Assembly (NCBI GenBank): GCA_937934775.1
Contig: CALGYL010000328.1
Location: 1 to 11,146 of the forward strand
DNA from: an uncultured Clostridia bacterium
GTDB taxonomy: Bacteria; Bacillota; Clostridia; Christensenellales; Aristaeellaceae
Reading direction: 5' to 3'
Length of the DNA stretch: 11,146 bases
Below the pieces are notes generated by a model. That model was not told the origin of the DNA, did not search any database, and worked only from the letters and a program-made list of their open reading frames with translations. The position numbers were made by a program, and so were the translations under genes. Below are positions 1 to 10,300 of the stretch, one piece after another. Numbering within the stretch: the stretch's first letter is position 1; each line of letters begins with the position of its first letter.

Positions 1-37
1 CGTGCACCTTATTGCGCTCAAATTTTGCCTTCGCCAT
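1..37 (-). CDS. tuf: Elongation factor Tu, 5' end only (truncated by window edge)
   Basis: Only the first 12 codons are present, reading MAKAKFERNKVH on the minus strand. This matches the usual N-terminus of bacterial EF-Tu (MAKxKFERxKPH), just before the G1 loop, which lies outside the window. EF-Tu is the GTPase that carries aminoacyl-tRNA to the ribosomal A site. The start is supported by an AGGGAGG Shine-Dalgarno at 47-53, nine bases upstream of the ATG. The gene lies 26 bases downstream of the fusA stop, the normal fusA-tuf order of a str operon. Valine at residue 11, where proline is commonest, is the only visible deviation. The identification rests on a short peptide plus strong context. 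Confidence 0.9.
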   Translation of the reverse strand, partial: MAKAKFERNKVH

Positions 38-63
38 TCCCTGGTTCCTCCCTAACTGATGAT

Positions 64-2136
64 TTACTTGATGCCGAGGATCTTGTTTGCAATGTTCTTT
101 GGCACTTCTTCGTAGTGCTCAAACTGCATGGTATAGGTGCCGCGGCCCTGGGTTCGCGAACGGAGGTCGGTCGAATACCCGAACATCTCCGAAAGCGGCA
201 CGATGGCGTGGATAGACTGGAGTCCGGCATGGGCATCGGTGCCGATCACGCGACCGCGCCGCGCGTTGACATCGCCAATGACGTCGCCCATGTAGTCGTC
301 TGGGACGACCACCTCCACCTTCATCATCGGCTCCAGCAGAGCCGGATCGGCCTTTTGCAGCGCTTCCTTGAAGGCCATGGAGCCTGCGATCTTGAACGCC
401 ATTTCAGAGGAGTCAACCTCGTGGTAAGAACCGTCGTAGACGGTCACCGAGAAGTCAACCACTTCATTGCCGCCAAGAATACCGCTCATGGACGCTTCGC
501 GGATGCCCGCGTCGATCGGGGCGATGTATTCCTTGGGAATCACGCCGCCAACGATCTTGTTGATGAATTCATAGCCTTCGCCGGGCTGGCGCGGCGCGAT
601 CTCGATCCAGCAGTGGCCGAACTGGCCATGACCGCCGGTCTGGCGCACGTAACGGCCTTCGGCCTTGGCGGCCCTCCGGATGCACTCTTTATAAGCAACC
701 TGCGGACGACCGACGGTGGCTTCCACCTTGAATTCGCGCAGAAGCCTGTCAACGATGATCTCGAGGTGGAGTTCGCCCATACCCGCGATGATCGTCTGCC
801 CGGTGGCTTCGTCGGAGTAAGTCTTAAAGGTCGGGTCTTCCTCGGCGAGGCGGATGAGCGCCATCGTCATCTTGTCTTGGCCCGCCTTGGTCTTGGGCTC
901 AATCGCGACGCGGATAACCGGCTCCGGGAATTCCATGGATTCCAGGATGATCTGGTTCTTGTCGTCGCAGAGGGTATCGCCGGTGGTGGTGTCCTTGAAG
1001 CCGACGATGCCGACGATGTCGCCCGCACGAACCTCTTCAGCCTCCTCGCGGCGATTGGCGTGCATACGCACAATACGGCCGACGCGTTCGCGCTTGCCCT
1101 TGGTGGAGTTGTAAACGTAACTGCCCGAGGTCAGAACGCCCGAGTAGACGCGGATGAACGCCAGCTTGCCCACGAACGGGTCCGCCATGATCTTGAAGGC
1201 CAGCGCGGCGAACGGCTCGCTGTCGTCTGCCTTGCGCTCCAGCACCTTCTCAGAATCGCCCGGCGCCACGCCGGTGACCGGCGGGATGTCCACAGGCGAG
1301 GGCAGATAGTCCACGATCGCGTCCAGAAGGGGCTGCACGCCCTTGTTCCGGTAGGCGGTGCCACAGAGTACCGGGGTCATCAGGCCTTTGATGGTGGCGT
1401 TGCGGATGCCCACGACGATCTCCTCTGTGGTGAGCTCTTCACCCTCGAGGAATTTGACCATCAGGTCATCGTCGGTTTCGGCAACCGCTTCCGCCAACTT
1501 GGCGCGGTATTCCTCCGCCTCGGCCATAAGATTTGCGGGGATATCGGTTTCGTCGTGCTTGGTGCCCATTTCGTCAACGTAAATCTCGGCCTTCATTTTA
1601 ATGAGGTCAATGAGTCCGACGAACGTGGACTCTGCGCCGATGGGCAACTGAATCGGCACCGCATTGGCATGCAGGCGCTCTTTCATCATGCCGACCACGC
1701 GGTGGAAATCCGCGCCGGTGATGTCCATTTTGTTGACGTAGGCAAGCCGGGGCACACCGTACTTGGTGGCCTGACGCCAGACGGTTTCCGACTGAGGTTC
1801 AACGCCACCCTTGGCGCAGAATACGGCAACCGCACCGTCCAGCACGCGAAGGGAGCGCTCGACTTCGACGGTAAAGTCCACATGGCCAGGGGTGTCGATG
1901 ATGTTGATTTGATGGCCGCGCCACTCGCAAGTGGTCGCGGCGGACGTGATCGTGATGCCACGCTCCTGTTCCTGCTCCATCCAATCCATCGTCGCCATGC
2001 CTTCGTGTACTTCACCGACGCGGTGTACGCGTCCAGTATAAAACAGGATGCGCTCCGTGGTCGTCGTCTTGCCCGCGTCGATGTGGGCCATGATGCCGAT
2101 GTTCCTAACGTGATCCAGCGTATGGGTTCTCGCCAT
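64..2136 (-). CDS. fusA: Elongation factor G (translocase GTPase)
   Basis: This is full-length EF-G at 690 residues, the usual size. It drives GTP-dependent translocation of tRNA and mRNA on the ribosome, and ribosome recycling together with RRF. The GTPase domain shows G1 AHIDAGKTT (17-25), switch I RGITITSAA with T64, G3 DTPGH (81-85), G4 NKMD (135-138) and a G5-like CGTAYRNKG (258-266). Domain II follows from about residue 300 (SEPFAALAFK), domain III carries AGMGELHLEI (451-460), and domain IV has the tip loop DGSYHEVDSSE with H572, which enters the decoding centre. Domain V ends with RTQGRGTYTMQF. The ATG start is fixed by family alignment and by an AAAGGAGG SD at 2146-2153 with a nine-base spacer. 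It lies 54 bases after rpsG and 26 before tuf. The gene has no TTA, CTA or TCA sense codon. Nothing suggests a duplicate or specialised EF-G paralogue. Confidence 0.98.
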   Translation of the reverse strand: MARTHTLDHVRNIGIMAHIDAGKTTTTERILFYTGRVHRVGEVHEGMATMDWMEQEQERGITITSAATTCEWRGHQINIIDTPGHVDFTVEVERSLRVLDGAVAVFCAKGGVEPQSETVWRQATKYGVPRLAYVNKMDITGADFHRVVGMMKERLHANAVPIQLPIGAESTFVGLIDLIKMKAEIYVDEMGTKHDETDIPANLMAEAEEYRAKLAEAVAETDDDLMVKFLEGEELTTEEIVVGIRNATIKGLMTPVLCGTAYRNKGVQPLLDAIVDYLPSPVDIPPVTGVAPGDSEKVLERKADDSEPFAALAFKIMADPFVGKLAFIRVYSGVLTSGSYVYNSTKGKRERVGRIVRMHANRREEAEEVRAGDIVGIVGFKDTTTGDTLCDDKNQIILESMEFPEPVIRVAIEPKTKAGQDKMTMALIRLAEEDPTFKTYSDEATGQTIIAGMGELHLEIIVDRLLREFKVEATVGRPQVAYKECIRRAAKAEGRYVRQTGGHGQFGHCWIEIAPRQPGEGYEFINKIVGGVIPKEYIAPIDAGIREASMSGILGGNEVVDFSVTVYDGSYHEVDSSEMAFKIAGSMAFKEALQKADPALLEPMMKVEVVVPDDYMGDVIGDVNARRGRVIGTDAHAGLQSIHAIVPLSEMFGYSTDLRSRTQGRGTYTMQFEHYEEVPKNIANKILGIK

Positions 2137-2139
2137 TGT

Positions 2140-2155
2140 CGAAAGCCTCCTTTCG
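2140..2155 (-). promoter_or_regulatory. fusA Shine-Dalgarno inside a small hairpin
   Basis: In the mRNA sense the sequence reads CGAAAG-GAGG-CUUUCG: a perfect 6-bp inverted repeat whose 4-base loop is the GAGG core of the fusA Shine-Dalgarno. The ATG follows three bases after the stem. An overlapping palindrome, TTTCGCGAAA (2151-2160), offers an alternative fold. The repeat is read directly from the sequence. That it forms in vivo or modulates fusA translation is inference. Confidence 0.5.
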
Positions 2156-2190
2156 CGAAAAATCCTTTATATATGGTCGATCGTTCATGA

Positions 2191-2661
2191 TTACCAGCGA
2201 TAGTGCGCGAACGCCTTGTTGGCTTCAGCCATCTTGTGCATATCCTCGCGGCGCTTGACGGCGTTACCGGCGTTATTGGCGGCGTCCATGATCTCGCCGG
2301 CCAAACGGTCGGACATGGAGCGCTCGCCGCGCTTTCTGGAGAATGCGATCAGCCAACGAAGCGCCAGCGTCTGGCGGCGCTCAGGGCGGATCTCGATGGG
2401 TACCTGGTAGGTAGCGCCACCGACCCTTCGGGCCTTGACTTCCATGGCGGGCATGATGTTGGCGATGGCGGCGTTGAACACCTCGACGGCATCTTTGCCG
2501 GTCTTCGAGGCAATCAATTCAAACGCGTCATAGCAGACGGACTGCGAAACGCCGCGCTTGCCATCGTACATCATCTGGTTGATGAGTTTGGTGACGATCT
2601 CCGATTTGTATACGGGATCGGGCAACACTTCCCGTTTGGGAATGAAACCACGTCTGGGCAT
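2191..2661 (-). CDS. rpsG: 30S ribosomal protein S7
   Basis: S7 is a primary binder of the 3' major domain of 16S rRNA; it nucleates assembly of the 30S head and lies near the E site. The product is 156 residues, the standard bacterial length. It carries the family signatures: N-terminal MPRRGFIPKREVLPDP, the central VKARRVGGATYQVP (about 76-89) followed by IRPERR, and C-terminal KREDMHKMAEANKAFAHYRW. The frame stays open upstream to a GTG at 2769, but the 36 extra residues resemble nothing in S7. An AGGAGGG SD at 2668-2674 lies six to seven bases before the ATG at 2661, so the shorter start is chosen. It follows rpsL after an unusually long 176-base gap, where S7 feedback control acts in E. 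coli. Confidence 0.98.
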   Translation of the reverse strand: MPRRGFIPKREVLPDPVYKSEIVTKLINQMMYDGKRGVSQSVCYDAFELIASKTGKDAVEVFNAAIANIMPAMEVKARRVGGATYQVPIEIRPERRQTLALRWLIAFSRKRGERSMSDRLAGEIMDAANNAGNAVKRREDMHKMAEANKAFAHYRW

Positions 2662-2667
2662 AGTATT

Positions 2668-2675
2668 CCCTCCTA
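2668..2675 (-). promoter_or_regulatory. rpsG Shine-Dalgarno (fixes the start at 2661)
   Basis: The mRNA reads UAGGAGGG here, six bases before the ATG at 2661. It decides against the in-frame upstream GTG at 2769, which has no comparable ribosome-binding site. Confidence 0.85.
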
Positions 2676-2721
2676 AAAAACTCGTAAAGCACGGCAACGC
2701 GGAAACCTTGGGATCAATCGG

Positions 2722-2755
2722 CCTTCCCGCCCCGGCATTTGGCGCTGCCGGAAAG
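2722..2755 (-). promoter_or_regulatory. Candidate RNA structure in the rpsL-rpsG intercistronic region
   Basis: Two nested helices can be drawn on the transcript. An outer 6-bp helix pairs CUUUCC (2755-2750) with GGAAGG (2727-2722), including one G-U pair. An inner helix pairs GGCA (2749-2746) with UGCC (2737-2734) around an 8-base loop, leaving a 6-base G-rich bulge on the 3' side. An alternative is a simple CCGGCA/UGCCGG stem (2751-2746 with 2737-2732). No U-tract follows, so it is not an intrinsic terminator. In E. coli, S7 binds the rpsL-rpsG intercistronic mRNA to repress its own synthesis. A similar role here is inference from position only. Confidence 0.3.
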
Positions 2756-2837
2756 CCCGACTCATCCACACGCTGCCCAAAAGATCCGCGTTCCTCAGAC
2801 CCTTAGGGTGTAGTGCGAATGAGGCGGCGACGACCAA

Positions 2838-3212
2838 TTACTTCTTGGGTCTCTTCGCTCCGTAGAGGGAACGGCTCTGCATGCGCTTAGCGACGCCCGC
2901 CGCGTCCAACGCACCACGAATGATGTGGTAGCGCACGCCAGGCAGGTCACGCACTTTGCCACCGCGGATCAACACAACCGAGTGCTCCTGCAGGTTGTGG
3001 CCGATGCCGGGGATGTAGCAGGTACCTTCGATCTGGTTCGTCAAACGAACGCGGGCGATCTTCCGAAGCGCCGAGTTGGGCTTCTTAGGCGTCAGCGTCT
3101 TGACCGACAGACACACGCCACGCTTCTGCGGACATTTCTGCAGAATGGGCGAATTGGACTTGACAGTAACCTTTTCCCTACCCTTTCGGATCAACTGGTT
3201 GATCGTGGGCAT
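2838..3212 (-). CDS. rpsL: 30S ribosomal protein S12
   Basis: S12 sits at the 30S decoding centre and controls accuracy; it is the classical streptomycin-resistance protein. The product is 124 residues and aligns without gaps to Mycobacterium tuberculosis S12 through the conserved core: TPKKPNSALRK (41-51), YIPGIGHNLQEHS (66-78), LIRGGKVRDLPGVRYH (81-96) and C-terminal YGAKRPKK. K43 is wild type. Position 88, normally lysine, is arginine (codon CGT at 2949-2951). The neighbouring D89, the residue beta-methylthiolated by RimO in E. coli, is kept. The ATG at 3212 is preceded by a perfect AAGGAGG (3220-3226) with a seven-base spacer. The gene is second in the str cluster, 54 bases after the L7Ae-family gene and 176 before rpsG. 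Confidence 0.98.
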   Translation of the reverse strand: MPTINQLIRKGREKVTVKSNSPILQKCPQKRGVCLSVKTLTPKKPNSALRKIARVRLTNQIEGTCYIPGIGHNLQEHSVVLIRGGKVRDLPGVRYHIIRGALDAAGVAKRMQSRSLYGAKRPKK

Positions 3213-3266
3213 GGAAGCACCTCCTTGATTGCTAGGGTGGTTCTATTCAATGCGACGCAACCCTCG

Positions 3267-3518
3267 TCACACAATAGCCTTTTTGATGCCTGCCGCCGCG
3301 GTGGGAACCGCGACGCCGGCGGCCTCGCCCAGCGCCTTCATCGTATCGATTTCGACGACGGACAGACCTTTGAGCCTTGCCAGTTCGATGACCTTTTTGG
3401 TTACCAGAAGGTCCGCGTCCAGCGCCACAAACACCATCGCGATTTCACCGGCCTCAATGGCCTTGGCCAGTCTCCTGGCGCCGACTACTTTTTCGCCGCG
3501 GCGTAGTTTTTCCAGCAT
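3267..3518 (-). CDS. rplGB: L7Ae-family ribosomal protein (YbxF/RplGB type)
   Basis: This is a small protein of 83 residues matching the L7Ae/L30e/S12e/Gadd45 fold in size, layout and position. Features are the N-terminal RNA-contact segment KVVGARRLAKAI (10-21), a VFVALDAD strand and turn (29-36), the helix KKVIELARLKGL (41-52), and the family-typical MKALGEAAGVAV (60-71). B. subtilis YbxF is 82 residues, lies between rpoC and rpsL, and binds kink-turn RNA; the same place and length here support orthology. The ATG at 3518 has a GGGGGAGG SD at 3528-3535 with a nine-base spacer. A nearby ATG at 3526 is out of frame. It is the first gene after the promoter at 3545-3580. The family is clear; the symbol follows B. 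subtilis usage and the ribosomal role is by homology. Confidence 0.88.
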   Translation of the reverse strand: MLEKLRRGEKVVGARRLAKAIEAGEIAMVFVALDADLLVTKKVIELARLKGLSVVEIDTMKALGEAAGVAVPTAAAGIKKAIV

Positions 3519-3544
3519 GTGCGCATACCTCCCCCGGTCCCGAA

Positions 3545-3580
3545 CCCAATCAGAATACCATTGTGGCCGTAGTTTGTCAA
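3545..3580 (-). promoter_or_regulatory. Sigma-A type promoter with extended -10, driving the str genes
   Basis: On the minus strand a perfect -35 TTGACA (3580-3575) is followed by exactly 17 bases and a -10 of TATTCT (3557-3552; four of six consensus bases). The -10 is immediately preceded by TGG, the extended -10 TGn element. Transcription would start around the GGG at 3547-3545, giving a leader of about 27-29 bases that contains the SD of the L7Ae-family gene. The hexamers and spacing are seen directly; activity is inferred. It lies in the 242-base gap after rpoC, so the downstream translation genes can be expressed independently of rpoBC. Confidence 0.75.
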
Positions 3581-3682
3581 ATGAATTCTTGTAAACGCTG
3601 GGTTATGACAAATTTCCGCGGACAAGCCACGCCGCCTGTGAAGGCCGAATTCTCCGGCATTCGCAGGCGCGCAGCTTCGCCG

Positions 3683-3759
3683 TTTCCCCCTTTTGAGGGC
3701 CAATGGAAGGGATTTCCCCCTTCGGAGTTCCAAAATCAGCGTCCCTTGTCGTTCCCCTT
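3683..3759 (-). repeat. Short purine-tract direct repeats in the rpoC trailer
   Basis: On the transcribed strand the 10-mer AAGGGGGAAA occurs twice (3692-3683 and 3722-3713), 30 bases apart. A near copy, AAGGGGAA, lies at 3759-3752, just after the rpoC stop. One copy can form a 6-bp hairpin with the following CCCUUC (3706-3723), but no U-run follows. A separate small hairpin, GCCGGA-GAA-UUCGGC with one G-U pair, spans 3644-3658. The function is unknown and the repeats may be chance. Confidence 0.35.
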
Positions 3760-3760
3760 C

Positions 3761-7306
<3,546 letters not shown>

Positions 7307-7315
7307 GGAATTTTA

Positions 7316-7323
7316 CCTCCTTT
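7316..7323 (-). promoter_or_regulatory. rpoC Shine-Dalgarno supporting a UUG start
   Basis: The mRNA reads AAAGGAGG here, followed by U and then an AU-rich AAAUUCC before UUG at 7306-7304; the spacer totals nine bases. The perfect SD at ideal distance, plus the absence of any nearby ATG or GTG in frame, makes UUG the start codon. Confidence 0.85.
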
Positions 7324-7356
7324 ATCCTCGAAGAGCGCGGTGCGACGCTTCCAAAT

Positions 7357-10300
7357 TTAGAAGTCGTCGTCCAACAGGTCGTCGTCAAGTGCAAGGTCGT
7401 CGAAGTCGAAGCTTTCGGCGTCGATTTCCTCCTCGCTGAAGGACTCCTCGGGGGTGATCTCCACTTCCGGCTTGGCCTCGGGCTCGCTCACAACCTCGTC
7501 TTCCAATTCACGGATGGCGATCTCCCGCTTGTCCTCGCCCAGCACCTTGATGTCCAGCGCCAGCGATTGAAGCTCCTTGATGAGCACCTTGAACGCCTCG
7601 GGGATGCCCGGTTCGGGGATATTCTCGCCCTTGACGATGGCCTCGTAGGTCTTGACGCGGCCGATCACGTCGTCCGACTTGACCGTCAGGATCTCCTGCA
7701 GCACGCGGCTGGCGCCGTATGCTTCGAGGGCCCAGACTTCCATTTCGCCGAAGCGCTGTCCGCCAAACTGCGCCTTGCCGCCCAGAGGCTGCTGGGTGAC
7801 CAGCGAGTACGGGCCGGTGGAGCGGGCATGGATCTTGTCGTCGACCAAGTGGTGCAGCTTGAGCATATACATGTAGCCCACGGTGACGGGGTTGTCAAAC
7901 CGGTCGCCGGTGCGGCCGTCGAAAACCCACAGCTTGCCATCTCGGCCGATGCCGCACTTGGAGAACTGGATGGCGGGCTTGCCATCCTTGTCGAACAACG
8001 GATCGTCGGTCTTCTGACCGGCGGCGATCAGGCACTTCTGGATGTCGTCCTCGCGGGCGCCGTCAAAGACGGGCGTCGCGACGTGCCAGCCCAGGGCTTT
8101 CGCGGCAAGTCCCAGGTGAACCTCCAGGACCTGGCCGATGTTCATTCGGCTGGGGACGCCCAGCGGGTTCAGCACGATGTCCAGCGGCGTGCCATCCGGC
8201 AGGAAGGGCATGTCCTCCTCCGGCAGGATTCGGGACACAACGCCCTTGTTGCCGTGGCGGCCGGCCATCTTGTCGCCGACGGAGATCTTGCGCTTCTGAG
8301 CGATGTAGACGCGCACCATCTGGTTGACGCCGGGCGAAAGCTCGTCCTTATTCTCGCGGGTGAACACCTTCACGTCCACGATGATGCCGAACTCGCCGTG
8401 GGGCACGCGCAGGGACGTATCGCGGACCTCGCGGGCCTTGTCGCCAAAGATGGCGCGCAGCAGGCGTTCTTCCGCGGTCAGCTCGGTTTCGCCCTTGGGG
8501 GTAACCTTACCCACCAGGATGTCGTTGGCGCGCACTTCCGCGCCGATGCGGATGATGCCGCGCTCGTCCAGGTCTCTAAGCGCGTCCTCGCCGACGCCGG
8601 GAATGTCCCGCGTGATTTCCTCAGGCCCCAGTTTGGTATCTCGGGCTTCGGATTCGTATTCCTCGATATGGATGGAGGTATACACGTCCTCCTTGACCAG
8701 CTTTTCGCTGATCAGGATGGCGTCCTCGTAGTTGTAGCCTTCCCAGGTCATGAAGCCGATCAGGACGTTCCTGCCCAGCGCGATTTCGCCCTCGTCGGTG
8801 GAGGGGCCGTCCGCGATGACAGTGCCCCGCGTCACGATCTCCCCTTCCTTAACGATGGGGTGCTGGTTGATGCAGGTGCCCTGGTTGGAGCGCGCGAACT
8901 TCGACAGCCGGTAGCTGTGCTCGGCGCCATTGGGCTGGCGGATGATCACTTCGCCGGAGGAGACGCGCTTGACCACGCCGTCTTCCTTGGCCAGCGTCAC
9001 CACGCCCGAGTCGCAGGCGGCCTTGTACTCGATGCCCGTACCCACGATGGGCGTCTGCGGGATCAAAAGCGGCACGGCCTGACGCTGCATGTTGGAGCCC
9101 ATCAGCGCGCGGTTTGCGTCGTCGTTCTCAAGGAACGGGATCATGCCGGTGGCGACGGAGATCAACTGCCGGGGGCTGACATCGATGAAGTCCACCTGGC
9201 CGCGTTCGACCTCGATGATCTCCTCGCGGCGGCGGACGGTGACGCGCTCCTTGAGGAAGACGCCGTTCTCGTCCAGCAGTTCGTTGGCCTGCGCGATGAC
9301 GTACTGATCTTCCTCATCGGCGGTCATGTAGATGATCTCGTCGGTGGCGTGGCCCGCCTCGCGATCGATGCGGCGGTAAGGCGCTTCAATGAAGCCATAC
9401 TCGTTGATGCGCGCGTAGGTGGCCAGCGATCCGATCAGACCGATGTTGGGGCCTTCAGGCGTCTCAATGGGGCAGATGCGCGCGTAGTGGGAGTAGTGCA
9501 CGTCTCGGACGGCGAAGCTGGCGCGGTCGCGGTTGAGACCGCCGGGGCCCAGTGCGGACAGGCGGCGCTTGTGGGTCAGCTCGGCCAGCGGGTTGGGCTG
9601 GTCCATGAACTGGGACAGCTGCGAAGACCCAAAGAACTCCTTGATGGCCGCCGACACCGGGCGGATGTTGATCAGATCCTGCGGACGGACCTTGTCCAGG
9701 TCCTGGATCGCCATGCGCTCCTTGACCACGCGCTCGAGGCGGGACAGGCCGACGCGGATCTGGTTCTGCAAAAGTTCGCCCACGCTACGGAGGCGGCGGT
9801 TGCCCAGATGATCAATGTCGTCGATCTCGCCCACGCCGTGGAACAGGCCCACCTGATAGCTGGCGGAGGCCACGATGTCGTCCACCAGGATGTACTTGGG
9901 GATCAGCTTCCCGAGGTTTTCCCGGAGCAGCTGGTTGAAGGGCACACCGTCGGCGCGGGCCGTCTTGCACAGCTCCAGCAGCACCGGCAAGTGCACACGC
10001 TCATGCAGACGCACCACCGCCGGGTCGTACTGCCTGTACAGCTCGGGGTCGTAGTCTTTCATGAAGGCTTCAAACCGCACGAAGTTGTTGCCGATGACCT
10101 TCAGCGCGCGGCCTTCCTGCGTTTTGATGACGACGGCGTTGATGCCCGCGTCCTGAATTTCCAGCGCCTTCTCGCGGGAGATGGTGTTTCCCTTTTCCAC
10201 CAGGATTTCGCCGGTGTAGGGATGCGTCACATCCTCCTCGGCGATCAGCCCGGAGAGGCGGCGCGCGATGGCCAGCTTTTTATTGTACTTGTAGCGGCCC

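Noticed and set aside
25..2190. 721-codon open frame on the plus strand opposite fusA
   Set aside because: It lies codon-on-codon antisense to a well-conserved EF-G, has no SD or homology that I recognise, and is explained by the absence of TTA, CTA and TCA codons in fusA.
2166..2196. Possible promoter before fusA (TATATA with TGGTAA 17 bases upstream)
   Set aside because: The -10 is AT-rich, but the -35 matches only three of six bases and there is no TGn element; it is too weak to annotate.
2662..2769. N-terminal extension of S7 to a GTG at 2769
   Set aside because: The 36 extra residues have no counterpart in S7, whose conserved N-terminus is MPRRG, and the strong SD sits directly before 2661.
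3706..3723. Possible intrinsic terminator after rpoC
   Set aside because: The 6-bp GAAGGG/CCCTTC hairpin is followed by CATTGGCCC, not by a run of U, so it does not meet terminator criteria.
3485..3733. 82-codon minus-strand frame across the rpoC to L7Ae-family gap
   Set aside because: It starts with TTG without a good SD, runs through the predicted promoter, overlaps the start of the L7Ae-family gene and has a low-complexity, Arg-rich, family-less product.
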